From Variovorax sp. V93 (GTDB lineage Bacteria > Pseudomonadota > Gammaproteobacteria > Burkholderiales > Burkholderiaceae_C), in contig NZ_AP028669.1 of the NCBI RefSeq assembly GCF_041154485.1, positions 5,063,001 through 5,127,000 on the forward strand: a DNA stretch of 64,000 nt, read 5' to 3'. Shown here in pieces: positions 26,113 to 35,433 of this stretch. Made by a program: the position numbers and the translations under genes. Every line of letters begins with the position of its first letter. The stretch's first letter is position 1. The notes below the pieces were generated by a model, which worked only from the letters and a program-made list of their open reading frames with translations, was not told the DNA's origin and searched no databases.

Positions 26113-27258
26113 ATGACACAACCCCAAGGCGCCCTCGCCGGCATCCGCGTCCTCGACATCTCGCGCATCCTCGGCGGCCCGTACTGCGGCCAGATCCTCG
26201 GCGACCACGGCGCCGACGTGCTCAAGGTCGAACCGCCGCAGGGCGACGACACGCGCACCTGGGGTCCGCCCTTCAAGGACGGCGTGGCGTCCTACTACCA
26301 CGGCCTGAACCGCAACAAGCGCGTACAGCACCTGGACTTCTCCACCGACGAAGGCCGCGAAGCGCTGCTCGCGCTCGTGGCCGAGGCCGACGTGCTGATC
26401 GAGAACTTCAAGACCGGCACCATGGAGCGCTGGGGCATCGGCTACGAGACGCTCTCGGAACGCTTTCCGCGCCTCGTGTGGTGCCGCGTCTCGGGCTTCG
26501 GCGCCGACGGCCCGCTGGGCGCGCTGCCCGGCTACGACGCCGCGGTGCAGGCCATGACCGGCATCATGAGCATCAACGGCGAGGCCGACGGCGGCCCGCT
26601 GCGCGTGGGCCTGCCGGTGGTCGACATGGTGACCGGGCTGAACGCGGTGATCGGCGTGCTGCTCGCGCTGCAGGAGCGCAACCGCAGCGGCCGCGGCCAG
26701 TTCGTGGAGGCGGCGCTGTACGACAGCGGGCTCTCGCTGCTGCACCCGCATGCGGCCAACTGGTTCATGGACGGCACGGCACCGCGCCGCACCGGCAACG
26801 CGCATCCCAACATCTATCCCTACGACGCGCTGGCCACGGGCACCGACCCGGTGTTCGTGGCGGTGGGCAACGACCGCCAGTTCGCGAGCCTGTGCCGCTG
26901 CATCGGCCTGCCCGGGCTGGCCGACGACCCGCTCTACCGCACGGCCGGTGCGCGCTCGGTGCACCGCGCAGGGCTCAAGCAGCAACTCGAGGCGGCGATG
27001 GCCGCGTTCGACGGCCGTGCGCTGGTCGAGCAGCTGATGGCCGCGGGCGTGCCGGCCGCGCCGGTGCTGCCGGTGGATGCCGCGCTCGCGCATCCGCACA
27101 CGGCGCATCGCCAGATGGTGGTCGAGATGGAAGGCGGCTACCGCGGCATCGGCGCGCCCGTGAAGCTCAGCCGCACGCCGGCGAGCTACCGGCACGCGCC
27201 GCTCACGCCAGGCGAGCGCTTCCTGCCCGAATCCGCGGCCGGCGCCAGCGCCTCATGA
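26113..27258 (+). CDS. Class III CoA-transferase (CaiB/BaiF family)
   Basis: 381 residues. Opening segment ALAGIRVLDISRILGGPYCGQILGDHGADVLKVEPP is diagnostic. The nucleophilic Asp is expected in GLPVVDMVTG, as in formyl-CoA transferase. Other family blocks: LNRNKRVQHLDFSTDEG, DVLIENFKTGTMERWGIGYE, CRVSGFGADGPLG, and SGRGQFVEAALYDSGLSLL. Transfers CoA between carboxylic acids, activating the substrate of the cluster that includes the AidB-like dehydrogenase. ACGGAG lies upstream of the ATG. The 3' end overlaps the convergent LysR by six bases. Confidence 0.92.
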   Translation: MTQPQGALAGIRVLDISRILGGPYCGQILGDHGADVLKVEPPQGDDTRTWGPPFKDGVASYYHGLNRNKRVQHLDFSTDEGREALLALVAEADVLIENFKTGTMERWGIGYETLSERFPRLVWCRVSGFGADGPLGALPGYDAAVQAMTGIMSINGEADGGPLRVGLPVVDMVTGLNAVIGVLLALQERNRSGRGQFVEAALYDSGLSLLHPHAANWFMDGTAPRRTGNAHPNIYPYDALATGTDPVFVAVGNDRQFASLCRCIGLPGLADDPLYRTAGARSVHRAGLKQQLEAAMAAFDGRALVEQLMAAGVPAAPVLPVDAALAHPHTAHRQMVVEMEGGYRGIGAPVKLSRTPASYRHAPLTPGERFLPESAAGASAS

Positions 27259-28158
27259 CTCGGGCCGCACGCCCGCGCCCGCCTTGGGCGCATGGAAGGC
27301 CTGCATGAACGCGCCCTGCAGTTCCGCCGGCAGGTCGGGCCGGTGGCACATCGCATAGCCGAGGCTCGGCGGATCGTCGGCGAGCGCAACGAAGCGGATG
27401 TCGGGCCGCGCAATGCAGGCAAGCGATTCCACCACCAGCCCGATGCCCGCACCGGCCGCCACCAGCCCCACGAGCGAGATCGACGAACTCGCGCACTGGT
27501 TGACCTGCGTGGTGATGCCGGCGCGCGCAAGGTACGAAGCAATGCGGTCGAACACCACCGGCCCGATGTCGCGCCGCACCCCGACCAGCGTCTGCTGGCG
27601 CAGGTCCGCCGCCGCGATGCGCCCGGCGCCTGCCAGCGGATGCGCGGCCGGCACCACGGCCATGAAGCGGTCGCGGGCCACCTCGCGCACCACGAGGTCG
27701 TCGCGCGAGGACGGCGGATGCACCACCGCCAGGTCGAGCCTGCGGTGCGCCACGGCTTCCTCGAGCTCGTCCGACAGGCCTTCGGTCAGCGCCAGCACCA
27801 CGCCCGGGTGCGCGGCCGAAAAGGCACGCATCGCATCGGGAAAGAAAGACAGCGCCGCGATGGGCGTGACGCCGATCTCCAGCCGGTCGAAGGCGCCGCG
27901 CCCGATGGCGCGTGCGGCTTCATCGGTTTCGGCGGCGCGCGACAACAGGCGCCGGGCATGCGGCAGCAGGCGCGCGCCCTGCTCCGTCAGCCGGACGCCG
28001 CGCGCCTGCCGGTCGAACAGCGCAAAGCCCAGGGCCTCCTCGAGCCGCTGCACCCGCACGCTGAGCGCGGGCTGCGAGATGGCGAGCAGCGAAGCCGCGC
28101 GGCGGATGTTGCCGATCTCGGCGAGCGTGACGAAGCATCGCCATTGCTTGAGTTCCAA
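27253..28158 (-). CDS. LysR-family transcriptional regulator
   Basis: 301 residues from a TTG at 28158 with GGAG nine bases upstream. This start places LELKQWRCFVTLAEIGNIRRAASLL at the N-terminus, as in typical LysR proteins; a longer ATG-initiated frame would add 40 Arg/Pro-rich residues with no HTH match. HTH continues with ISQPALSVRVQRLEEALGFALFDR. Effector domain: LEIGVTPIAALSFFPDAMRAF, DLAVVHPP, and LVGLVAAGAGIGLVVESL. Convergent with the CoA-transferase; either of the two LysR genes flanking 23-27 kb could regulate the cluster. Confidence 0.87.
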   Translation of the reverse strand: MELKQWRCFVTLAEIGNIRRAASLLAISQPALSVRVQRLEEALGFALFDRQARGVRLTEQGARLLPHARRLLSRAAETDEAARAIGRGAFDRLEIGVTPIAALSFFPDAMRAFSAAHPGVVLALTEGLSDELEEAVAHRRLDLAVVHPPSSRDDLVVREVARDRFMAVVPAAHPLAGAGRIAAADLRQQTLVGVRRDIGPVVFDRIASYLARAGITTQVNQCASSSISLVGLVAAGAGIGLVVESLACIARPDIRFVALADDPPSLGYAMCHRPDLPAELQGAFMQAFHAPKAGAGVRPES

Positions 28159-28195
28159 GGAGCGGTCTCCAGCACAGCGCCGCAGGCAGCGGCGA

Positions 28196-28810
28196 TCAGG
28201 GTGCGATCGGATTGCCCGGCGTGCCGGGGCTGCCGGCTGCAGGAGCGGCGGCATCGGCCACCGGGCGGTAGGAAACACGCACCGAGGAAGGCGGCGGCAC
28301 CGCTCGCGGCGCAGAGGCGGCGGCCGGCTGGGTCACGCCGCCCTTGGTGACCGTGACCGGCGCAGCGGTTGGAATCGCCGCCACGGGCGCCACACCCGTG
28401 ATGCCGGAGGTACCGGAAACCGGGACCGTGGCCCCCACCGCCGCCGTCGTGACCGGCGCGGCGCCGCCTGCAGGCGCGTAGCCGGCCTTTCCGGCATTGG
28501 GATCGTGCAGCACCACGCTTTTGCCCACGCCCACGCCGGTGCCGATCGGACCGATGCCGACGCCGACACCCACGCCCGCATTGCCGGCCACCACGCCGGT
28601 GTTGTTGACCGCCACGCCCGCGCCGAGCGGACCCCAGCCGGTGTTGAGCCCGACGGAGAAATTGCCGTCCTTGGTGGCGCCCAGCCCGAGCGAGAGTCCG
28701 GGCACCAGCGGAATGCCGATGTGATAGTGCGAACAGCCGCTCACCGCCGCCAGCAGCAGCGCCGCCGCGACGGCGGCCGCTGCACGGGCGGTGCGCGGCC
28801 GGGCGTTCAC
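28196..28810 (-). CDS. Gly/Val-rich lipoprotein, coupled to htpG
   Basis: 204 residues from a GTG start that shares GTGA with the htpG stop codon. N-terminus is a lipoprotein signal: basic NARPRTAR, then [18 protein letters not shown] with lipobox VSGC. The mature part has a Gly/Val-rich repeat-like region ([37 protein letters not shown]) suggestive of beta-strand or glycine-zipper structure, then an Ala/Pro/Thr-rich tail. Not recognised as a named family. Its frame is open far upstream on the same strand through htpG, but only the part after 28810 makes protein sense. Membrane-anchored outer-envelope protein of unknown role. Confidence 0.72.
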   Translation of the reverse strand: MNARPRTARAAAAVAAALLLAAVSGCSHYHIGIPLVPGLSLGLGATKDGNFSVGLNTGWGPLGAGVAVNNTGVVAGNAGVGVGVGIGPIGTGVGVGKSVVLHDPNAGKAGYAPAGGAAPVTTAAVGATVPVSGTSGITGVAPVAAIPTAAPVTVTKGGVTQPAAASAPRAVPPPSSVRVSYRPVADAAAPAAGSPGTPGNPIAP

Positions 28811-30843
28811 ACCAGCAGCGCGTTGACGCGCCTCACGTAGGCCGCGGGATCGGCCGGCAGGCCGCCTTCGGCCAGCAGCGCCTGGTCGAACAGGATGTTC
28901 GCAAGATCGTCGAAGTGCTCGGAGCCGTCGAGCTTCTTCACCAGCGCGTGCTCGGCGTTCACTTCGAGCACGGGCTTCAGGTCGGGCGCGGGCTGGCCGG
29001 CCTGCTTGAGCATGCGCGCGAGCTGCGTGCTCATGCCGCCGTCCTGCACCACCAGGCAGGCCGGCGAATCGACCAGGCGCGTGGTCACCCGCACGTCCCC
29101 GGCCTTGTCCTTGAGCGCTTCCTTGAGCTTCTCGAGCAGCGGCTTGAAGGATTCGGCGGCTTCCTCGGCGGCCTTCTTCTCGGCCTCGTCCTGCAGCTTG
29201 CCGAGGTCGACCGCGCCCTTGGCCACGCTCTGCAGCGGCGTGCCGTCGAACTCGGTGAGGTAGTTGAGCGCCCATTCGTCGACGCGGTCGGTCATCAGCA
29301 GCACCTCGATGCCCTTCTTCTTGAAGACCTCGAGCTGCGGGCTGTTCTTGGCGGCGGCGAGCGTGTCGGCCGTGATGTAGTAGATCGCGTCCTGGCCTTC
29401 CTTCATGCGCGCCTTGTAGTCGGCAAAGCTCACGCTCACGGTGTCGCTCGTGGTGGAGGCGAAGCGCAGCAGCTTGGCGATGCGGTCGCGGTTGCCGAAG
29501 TCCTCGCCCAGGCCTTCCTTGAGCACGGCGCCGAACTCGGCATAGAACTTGGCGTACTTGCCCGATTCGTCGGCCGCGGATGCCGCTGTTTCGGCGGCCG
29601 TCGGCGCATTCTTGTCGACCACGTCGGTCACGGACTCGGTCGGCTCGGGGGCCGGCACCGATTCGCCGGAGCCCACGTCGATCTTGCCCTCTGCGCTTTC
29701 CGGCCCGGTCTTCTGCTTCTTGGCCAGGTCTTCGAGCATGCCGAGCACGCGCTTGGTGCTGCCTTCGCGGATGGCCTTCACGTCGCGGCTTTCCTGCAGC
29801 AGCTCGCGGCTCACGTTGAGCGGCAGGTCGGACGAGTCGATCACGCCCTTCACGAAGCGCAGGTAGCTGGGCAGCAGCGCCTCGGCGTCGTCCATGATGA
29901 AGACGCGCTTCACGTAGAGCTTGACGCCCGCGCTCTTGTCGCGGTTCCACAGGTCGAACGGCGCCTTCGACGGAATGTAGAGCAGCTGCGTGTACTCGGT
30001 GCTGCCTTCCACGCGGTTGTGGCTCCAGGCGAGCGGGGCCTCGTAGTCGTGGCTGATGCTCTTGTAGAACTCTTCGTACTGCTCGGGCGTGATGTCCTTC
30101 TTGGGGCGGCTCCAGAGCGCGCTGGCCTTGTTGACGGTTTCCCATTCGCCGGTCTTGACCATGTCGCCGGGCTGGTCGTTCTCGCCTTCCTTCCACTCCT
30201 CCTTTTCCATGAGGATGGGCAGCGAGATGTGGTCGGAGTACTTGCCGACGATCTGCTTGAGCTTCCAGGCGTTGAGGTATTCGTCGGCGTCGTCGCGCAG
30301 GTGCAGCGTGATGCCAGTGCCGCGCTCGGGACGCGTGATGTCGGCCACCTCGAAGTCGCCGGCGCCGCCGCTCGTCCAGCGCACGCCCTGCTCGGGCGGC
30401 AGGCCCGCGCGGCGCGATTCGACCGTGATCTTGTCGGCCACGATGAAGCCCGAATAGAAGCCCACGCCGAACTGGCCGATGAGCTGCGCGTCGGCCTTCT
30501 GGTCGCCGCTGAGCTTGCTCACGAAGTCCTTGGTACCGCTTTTGGCGATGGTGCCGAGGTTCTCGATGGCCTCCTGGCGCGACAGGCCGATGCCCTTGTC
30601 GGTGATGGTGATGGTGCGCGCGGCCTTGTCGAAGGAAAGGCGCACGTCCAGCTCGGGCTGGTCCTCGTAGAGTTCGGGACGGTCGATGGCCTCGAAGCGC
30701 AGCTTGTCGCAGGCGTCCGATGCGTTCGAGATCAGCTCGCGCAGGAAGATTTCCTTGTTCGAGTAGAGCGCATGCGTGACGAGGTGCAGCAGTTGCGCGA
30801 CTTCAGCCTGGAACGGGAGTTTCGTGTTGGAAGAATCAGCCAT
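28807..30843 (-). CDS. htpG: Molecular chaperone HtpG (Hsp90), with a ~50-residue insert
   Basis: 678 residues; E. coli HtpG has 624. ATPase domain motifs are complete: [17 protein letters not shown] (Glu36, Asn40), the [21 protein letters not shown] lid region, [15 protein letters not shown]. The middle domain contains [17 protein letters not shown] with the catalytic Arg. Residues ~376-427 form an Ala/Glu/Pro/Thr-rich, probably disordered insert, between the helix ending [12 protein letters not shown] and the family-typical [10 protein letters not shown]. The C-terminal dimerisation domain is normal, ending at VNALLV. Cytoplasmic chaperone for stress and client maturation. Downstream lipoprotein overlaps by four bases. 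The 110-base gap to 30954 contains the htpG leader. Confidence 0.96.
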   Translation of the reverse strand: MADSSNTKLPFQAEVAQLLHLVTHALYSNKEIFLRELISNASDACDKLRFEAIDRPELYEDQPELDVRLSFDKAARTITITDKGIGLSRQEAIENLGTIAKSGTKDFVSKLSGDQKADAQLIGQFGVGFYSGFIVADKITVESRRAGLPPEQGVRWTSGGAGDFEVADITRPERGTGITLHLRDDADEYLNAWKLKQIVGKYSDHISLPILMEKEEWKEGENDQPGDMVKTGEWETVNKASALWSRPKKDITPEQYEEFYKSISHDYEAPLAWSHNRVEGSTEYTQLLYIPSKAPFDLWNRDKSAGVKLYVKRVFIMDDAEALLPSYLRFVKGVIDSSDLPLNVSRELLQESRDVKAIREGSTKRVLGMLEDLAKKQKTGPESAEGKIDVGSGESVPAPEPTESVTDVVDKNAPTAAETAASAADESGKYAKFYAEFGAVLKEGLGEDFGNRDRIAKLLRFASTTSDTVSVSFADYKARMKEGQDAIYYITADTLAAAKNSPQLEVFKKKGIEVLLMTDRVDEWALNYLTEFDGTPLQSVAKGAVDLGKLQDEAEKKAAEEAAESFKPLLEKLKEALKDKAGDVRVTTRLVDSPACLVVQDGGMSTQLARMLKQAGQPAPDLKPVLEVNAEHALVKKLDGSEHFDDLANILFDQALLAEGGLPADPAAYVRRVNALLV

Positions 30844-30953
30844 GGGAAGAGAAGAAATATCGAAGCCAAAAAATTCTAAGCCGGGCGGCCTTGACCGCAC
30901 GCTCGACTCGCCAACTCTGCGAGTTGGGGCTTTCGCCCCGAAAAACAATAGGC

Positions 30954-31997
30954 CTACCTGGCCTGCGATTCCACCTCGCGGGTCCAGCGGTCGATCAGCC
31001 GCTTGCGCTCGGCGGCCCTGCCGTATTTCTCGAAGTCGTACTTGATGAGCTTCACGTCGCTCATCGACGGAATGCGCGCATCGGGCTTGAAGGTCTTGTT
31101 GGCGGGCGACTGCAGGCTGCCGACCTGCCCCCCGATCGCCTGGCCGGCCGGGCTCATGAGCCAGTCGTAGTAGCGCTTCGCATTCTCCTTGTTGCGCGCA
31201 CCCTTGACCAGCGCGATGCCGCCCACCTCGTAGCTGGTGCCCTCGCAGGGCGCGGCGGTCTTGACCGGGAATTTGTCATACCGCCAGCGCTCGAAGCCGA
31301 AGATGAAGCTCACGCCGATGGCCACCTCGCCCTTGGCGACGTTGGGCGCCTGCGCCTGGCCGCTGCGGGTGTAGCTGGTGACGTTGCGGTGCAGCTTCCT
31401 CAAATAGTCGAAGGCCGCGTCCTCGCCCATCTGCTGCACCAGGCCCGCGATGATGGTGTAGGCCGTGCCGCTGGAGGCCGGATGCGAGATCTCGATCTCG
31501 CCCCGGTATTCGGGCTTGACCAGGTCGGCCCAGCACTTGGGCTCGTGCAGCTTCTTGCGCCTGAGCAGCTCGGTGTTGAAGCCGAAGCCGATGGCGCTGG
31601 TGTAGAAGCCGCCCACCATGTTCTGCGACATGGCGTACTGGCGCACCGACCAGTCGTGCAGGTCGTTGATGTAGGCCGGCCGGTAGGCTTCGAGCAGGCC
31701 CTGCTCGGCGGCCTGCAGGAACGGGTCGCCGGTGCCGCCCCACCAGATGTCGGTCTTGGGGTTGGCCGCCTCGGCGCGCAGCTGGGCGCCGATCTCGCCG
31801 GTGCCCTTGTGCGCCTGCTGCACCCGGATGCCGGTCTCGCGCGTGAAGGCCGCGGCCGCGGCTTCGCACCAGCCCGCGTCGGTGCTGCACAGCGCGTTCA
31901 CCGTGCCCTGCGCGGCGGCGCCGGCAGAAAAAAGCAGGGCCATGGCGCCCGCGCATGCGGCAAGGGCCGCGGCATTCCTCTGGACAAAGGGGCGCAT
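30954..31997 (-). CDS. ABC transporter periplasmic binding protein (Fe3+/AfuA-like), orphan
   Basis: 347 residues. Sec signal: MRPFVQRN then [22 protein letters not shown]. The mature protein resembles iron(III)/putrescine-type binding proteins: [76 protein letters not shown] and [21 protein letters not shown]. Ligand unknown (Fe3+, phosphoglycerate or phosphonate binders share these features). No permease or ATPase is adjacent, so it is either an orphan or uses a transporter encoded elsewhere. It follows the LysR gene by 72 bases on the same strand. ATG at 31997 chosen because the signal peptide begins there. Confidence 0.85.
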   Translation of the reverse strand: MRPFVQRNAAALAACAGAMALLFSAGAAAQGTVNALCSTDAGWCEAAAAAFTRETGIRVQQAHKGTGEIGAQLRAEAANPKTDIWWGGTGDPFLQAAEQGLLEAYRPAYINDLHDWSVRQYAMSQNMVGGFYTSAIGFGFNTELLRRKKLHEPKCWADLVKPEYRGEIEISHPASSGTAYTIIAGLVQQMGEDAAFDYLRKLHRNVTSYTRSGQAQAPNVAKGEVAIGVSFIFGFERWRYDKFPVKTAAPCEGTSYEVGGIALVKGARNKENAKRYYDWLMSPAGQAIGGQVGSLQSPANKTFKPDARIPSMSDVKLIKYDFEKYGRAAERKRLIDRWTREVESQAR

Positions 31998-32069
31998 GCG
32001 TTCTCCGGTGAATGAGTGACTGGCTGGCTGAAGGATGAAAGGCGACGAAAGGATAGCGGGCAAAGCCGC

Positions 32070-32987
32070 TCAGCGGGCCGCCAGCAGCGGCGGCAGGTGC
32101 TCGGCCAGCCAGTCGACCACCACCCGGGTCTTGTGGGGCAGGTAGCGGCTGCGCGAGCGGATCACGTTGAGCTCGAAGCCGAAAGGCCGCGGCTCCTCGA
32201 ACACGCGCACCAGCGTGCCGGCCGCCAGCGCATCGGCTGCCAGCCAGGCCGGCAGGCGCGCGAGCCCCATGCCGCCGATGGCGGCTTCGAGCAGCACCTC
32301 GGCGCTGTCGCAGCGCAGCCGCGAGGGCAGCACCACTTCGGCCAGCCGGCCTTCGGCGTCGTGGAAGCGCCAGGGCGAGATCTGCCCGTCGCGGGCGTAG
32401 AACACCGCCTCGTGCGACGGCGATGCGCCCAGTTCGGCCACGCTGCCCGGGTGCCCGCGTTCGGCCAGGTAGGCCGGCGCGGCGCACAGCACCATCCACT
32501 GCACGCCGACCGGCCGCGCGACCAGTTCGGCGCTGTCGGCCAGCTCGCCGCTGCGGATGGCCAGGTCCAGCCCGTCTTCGACCAGGTCCACGCGCCGGTC
32601 GTTGAAGGAAAGCTCCAGCGACAGCCCCGGATGCCGGCGCGCCAGCGCCAGCAGCAGCGGCCCGACCTTCAGCCGCCCCAGCATGGCCGGCATGCTCAGG
32701 CGCACCAGCCCGGCGGCGGTGCTGCGCGCGGCGTCGGCCATGGCCTCGGCGGCATCGAGTTCGGCCAGCACGCGCCGGCAGCGCTCGTAGTAGCCATGGC
32801 CTTCCTCGGTGAGGCTCTGGCTGCGCGTGGTGCGCAGGAAAAGCCGCGTGCCCAGCCGCGCCTCGAGCCGCGCAATGCTCTTGGCCACCGCGGAGCGGGT
32901 GACGTGCAGCCGCTCTGCCGCACGCGCAAAACTGCCGGCCTCCACCGCGGCGACGAACTCTTCGATGCCCTGCAGGCGTGGACTCAT
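32070..32987 (-). CDS. LysR-family transcriptional regulator
   Basis: 305 residues. HTH at residues 5-63 (GIEEFVAAVEAGSFARAAERL, VTRSAVAKSIARLEARLGTRLFLRTTRSQSLT), effector domain with VRLSMPAMLGRLKVGPLLLAL, DGLDLAIRSGELADSAELV and GGMGLARLPAWLAADAL. Divergent from the alcohol-dehydrogenase-like gene, with a candidate operator in the 102-base spacer, and upstream of the binding protein on its own strand. Probable target: the dehydrogenase. Confidence 0.91.
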   Translation of the reverse strand: MSPRLQGIEEFVAAVEAGSFARAAERLHVTRSAVAKSIARLEARLGTRLFLRTTRSQSLTEEGHGYYERCRRVLAELDAAEAMADAARSTAAGLVRLSMPAMLGRLKVGPLLLALARRHPGLSLELSFNDRRVDLVEDGLDLAIRSGELADSAELVARPVGVQWMVLCAAPAYLAERGHPGSVAELGASPSHEAVFYARDGQISPWRFHDAEGRLAEVVLPSRLRCDSAEVLLEAAIGGMGLARLPAWLAADALAAGTLVRVFEEPRPFGFELNVIRSRSRYLPHKTRVVVDWLAEHLPPLLAAR

Positions 32988-33019
32988 TGGATACTTTCAG
33001 GCGCCATAGAGTTGAAAAT

Positions 33020-33035
33020 TATCCAACACTGGATA
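33020..33035. promoter_or_regulatory. Candidate LysR operator between LysR and dehydrogenase genes
   Basis: TATCCA at 33020-33025 and TGGATA at 33030-33035 form a perfect 6-bp dyad around ACAC, in an AT-rich spacer. A further TGGATA-like half lies near the LysR start codon (ATTGGATAC). Consistent with a LysR recognition site plus activation site. Confidence 0.45.
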
Positions 33036-33089
33036 TATCAACTCGCCAATAGCATGAAGGCTTCTTTTCTTTTTTGTGGAGGCTTTTTC

Positions 33090-34100
33090 ATGCAGGCAAG
33101 CAGAACGCTCAGGCGCTGGCAACTTTCTTCCTTCGGCCGCGAGCAGCTCGAACAGGTGGAGCTGCCGCTGCCCGCGCCCGGCCCGGGCCAGGTCCTCGTG
33201 CAGGTGGGCGCGGTGTCGCTCAACTACCGCGACCTGCTGATGATCCGCGACGGCATGGGCATGACGTTCGACCTGCCCTTCACGCCCGGCTCGGACATGG
33301 CCGGCACGGTGGTGGCCGTGGGCCCGGGCGTGCGGCGCCTGGCCGTGGGCGACCACGTGGTCAACACTTTCTGGGGCGGCTGGATCGACAGCCACTGGCC
33401 GGCCGAGGCCGTGCCGATGGGCGGCCCCGGCCCGGGCATGCTCGCCTCGCACGTGCTGATCGACGCGGCCTGGGCCGTGGCCGCGCCGGCCACGCTCGAT
33501 TTCGCGCAGGCCAGCACGCTGCCGTGCGCCGGCCTCACGGCCTGGTTCGCGCTGGCCGAGACCGGCGCGCTGCGGCCCGGCCAGACCGTGCTGGTCCATG
33601 GCACCGGCGGCGTGGCGCTGTTCGGCGTGCAGCTGGCGCGGCTGAATGGCGCGCGGGCCATCGTGGTCACGGGCAGCGAAGAGAAGCGTGCGCAGACGCT
33701 GGCGCTGGGCGCCAGCGAAGTGCTGATGCGAGACAGCGACTGGCCGGCCGAAGTGCGCCGGCTCACGCAGGGCCGCGGCGCCGACCACGTGCTCGAACTC
33801 GCGAGCGGGCCGAACCTCGACCGCTCGCTGCAGGCGGTGGCGCAGGGCGGGCGCGTGTCGATCATCGGCATGCTCGGCGGCGAGACGCTCAGCGCTTCGT
33901 ACTACGCGGTGGTGCTCGGCCGCGTCACGGTGCAGGGCATTGGCGTGGGCCATCGGCGCGCGCTCGAAGACCTGGTGCGCGCCGTCGACGCCAATGCGCT
34001 CGAGCCCGTGATCGCGGCGCGATACGCCTTCGATGACTTGCCCGATGCGCTCGACCATCTCGCGCGCGGCGCCTTCGGCAAGATCGTCGTCGTGCCCTGA
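33090..34100 (+). CDS. Medium-chain alcohol dehydrogenase/quinone oxidoreductase family
   Basis: 336 residues. NADPH-dependent reductase fold: N-domain with LNYRDLLMIRDGMGM and FTPGSDMAGTVVAVGPGV, then LTAWFALAETGALRPGQTVLVHGTGGVALFGVQLARLNGARAIV with the nucleotide-binding GTGGVALFG. The structural-zinc Cys cluster and the catalytic Cys/His of zinc enzymes are lacking, so a zinc-independent quinone-oxidoreductase-type activity is likely. GGAGG at 33077-33081 is followed by ATG at 33090; the in-frame ATG at 33054 lacks such a site. Substrate unknown. Divergent LysR gene is the probable regulator. Confidence 0.88.
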   Translation: MQASRTLRRWQLSSFGREQLEQVELPLPAPGPGQVLVQVGAVSLNYRDLLMIRDGMGMTFDLPFTPGSDMAGTVVAVGPGVRRLAVGDHVVNTFWGGWIDSHWPAEAVPMGGPGPGMLASHVLIDAAWAVAAPATLDFAQASTLPCAGLTAWFALAETGALRPGQTVLVHGTGGVALFGVQLARLNGARAIVVTGSEEKRAQTLALGASEVLMRDSDWPAEVRRLTQGRGADHVLELASGPNLDRSLQAVAQGGRVSIIGMLGGETLSASYYAVVLGRVTVQGIGVGHRRALEDLVRAVDANALEPVIAARYAFDDLPDALDHLARGAFGKIVVVP

Positions 34101-34187
34101 CCAAGCCCTTTAGCGGTTTGCGCAACGCGTGTCAGAAACAAAAGACCGCTGAACTGTGAACAGGTTCCGCCAGCTGCAACAACATGC

Positions 34188-34216
34188 GTGACGCATGCTG
34201 TTTACGTTCCTAGAAT
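34188..34216 (+). promoter_or_regulatory. Candidate sigma-70 promoter for aqpZ
   Basis: GTGACG at 34188-34193 and TAGAAT at 34211-34216 are separated by 17 bases, about 60 bases before the aqpZ start. The -10 is good, the -35 is weak. The CCTAGAAT core also occurs at 4197-4204 upstream of the ABC operon. Confidence 0.4.
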
Positions 34217-34275
34217 CCGCCCGCGCGCGGCCCCCGGCCACGCAATTTTTTTCAACTTCTGGAGGGATGGAGCAG

Positions 34276-34983
34276 ATGGAACATAGCACCTACAAAAAGT
34301 GGTCGGCCGAGTTCATTGGTACTTTCTGGCTCACGCTGGGCGGCTGCGGAAGCGCGGTCCTGGCGGCGGCCTTTCCGAACAACCTGGGCATCGGCTTCCT
34401 GGGCGTCGCGCTGGCGTTCGGCCTGACGGTGGTGACCGGCGCCTATGCGCTCGGTCCCATCTCGGGCGGCCACTTCAATCCGGCGGTGTCGATCGGCCTC
34501 GCAGCCGCGGGGCGCTTCAAGGCCTCGCAGCTCGCGGGCTACATCGTCTCGCAGGTGCTGGGTGCGATTGCCGCGGCCGGCGTGCTCTACCTGATTGCCA
34601 CCGGCAAGCCCGGCGCCGACATCGGCGGCTTCGCCACCAATGGCTTCGGCGAACACTCGCCCGGCAAGTACGGCATGACGGCCGCGCTGGTGTGCGAGGT
34701 GGTGATGACCGCGGTGTTCCTGATCGTGATCCTCGGCGCCACCGCCAAGCGCGCGGCCGGCGGCTTCGCGGGCCTGGCCATCGGCCTGTGCCTCACGCTG
34801 ATCCACCTGATCTCCATTCCGGTCACCAACACCTCGGTGAATCCCGCGCGCAGCACGGGCCCGGCGCTGTTCGGCCCGTCGTACGCGGTGTCGGAGCTGT
34901 GGCTGTTCTGGGTCGCGCCCATCGCGGGCGCGATCATCGGCGCGCTGATCTACCGCGCGCTGCTCGGCAACAGCGACGACTGA
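34276..34983 (+). CDS. aqpZ: Aquaporin Z water channel
   Basis: 235 residues, similar to E. coli AqpZ (231). Six transmembrane helices and the two NPA half-helices: [12 protein letters not shown] and [15 protein letters not shown]. The FNPAVSIGL and [10 protein letters not shown] contexts favour water-selective AqpZ over glycerol facilitators. GGAGGG at 34261-34266 gives the best spacing to the ATG at 34276; ATG 34267 is too close and the upstream ATG at 34195 would precede the likely promoter -10. Transported alone; next gene converges, with adjacent stop codons at 34983/34984. Confidence 0.93.
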   Translation: MEHSTYKKWSAEFIGTFWLTLGGCGSAVLAAAFPNNLGIGFLGVALAFGLTVVTGAYALGPISGGHFNPAVSIGLAAAGRFKASQLAGYIVSQVLGAIAAAGVLYLIATGKPGADIGGFATNGFGEHSPGKYGMTAALVCEVVMTAVFLIVILGATAKRAAGGFAGLAIGLCLTLIHLISIPVTNTSVNPARSTGPALFGPSYAVSELWLFWVAPIAGAIIGALIYRALLGNSDD

Positions 34984-35322
34984 TCAACTGCCGCTGGCCG
35001 ACTGCACGAGCGGCAGCGAGGTCGACTGCCCGATCGACTCGGTGCCCGTCGCATGCGAGGCCGCATAGGCGCCGGCCTGCACGTCGGACACCCGCGTCGT
35101 CGAGTTCATGGCCGGCGCGCTGGTCGACTGGCCGATGGACTCGGTGCCGTCGGGACGCGCGGCGGCCATCGCGCCGGCCTGCACGTCGGGGTTCTCGGGC
35201 GAATTCATCTGCAGCGGGTGGTAGTCCGAGCCGTCGGTGGTCTCGGCCGACGCATTCACGGCACCGAGCGCCGCGAACGCGGCGAAGGAGCCAAGGGCAA
35301 GAAGCTTGAAGGAAGTGCGCAT
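34984..35322 (-). CDS. Small secreted protein with two 22-residue repeats
   Basis: 112 residues. Sec signal peptide (SFKLLALGSFAAFAALGA, cleavage near NASAE). Two near-identical copies of DVQAGA-x-AA-x5-GTESIGQST occupy residues 46-67 and 80-101, spaced 34 residues apart. No known domain recognised. It is the last gene after the histidine kinase (111 bases further upstream on the same strand), and its upstream region has an 11-bp-spaced pair like that before the response regulator gene. It may belong to that system's output, which is inference. Confidence 0.72.
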   Translation of the reverse strand: MRTSFKLLALGSFAAFAALGAVNASAETTDGSDYHPLQMNSPENPDVQAGAMAAARPDGTESIGQSTSAPAMNSTTRVSDVQAGAYAASHATGTESIGQSTSLPLVQSASGS

Positions 35323-35433
35323 GGTGTGTGCTCCTGAGGGTTTGTCTCCGGCCGCGTGCCATCGCGCGAACTGCGCGTGGCAGGGCCTGGATGCACTCTA
35401 GGCAGCCCGGCTGAGCGCGCCGTGAGCAGGAAA

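Noticed and set aside
28196..30196. 666-codon frame joining the lipoprotein to a part of the htpG region
   Set aside because: The upstream part is an alternative frame of htpG; the lipoprotein signal begins at the GTG at 28810.
34101..34194. AGCGGT...ACCGCT dyad after the dehydrogenase gene as a terminator
   Set aside because: Stem of six bases with about 30 bases of loop and no T-run.
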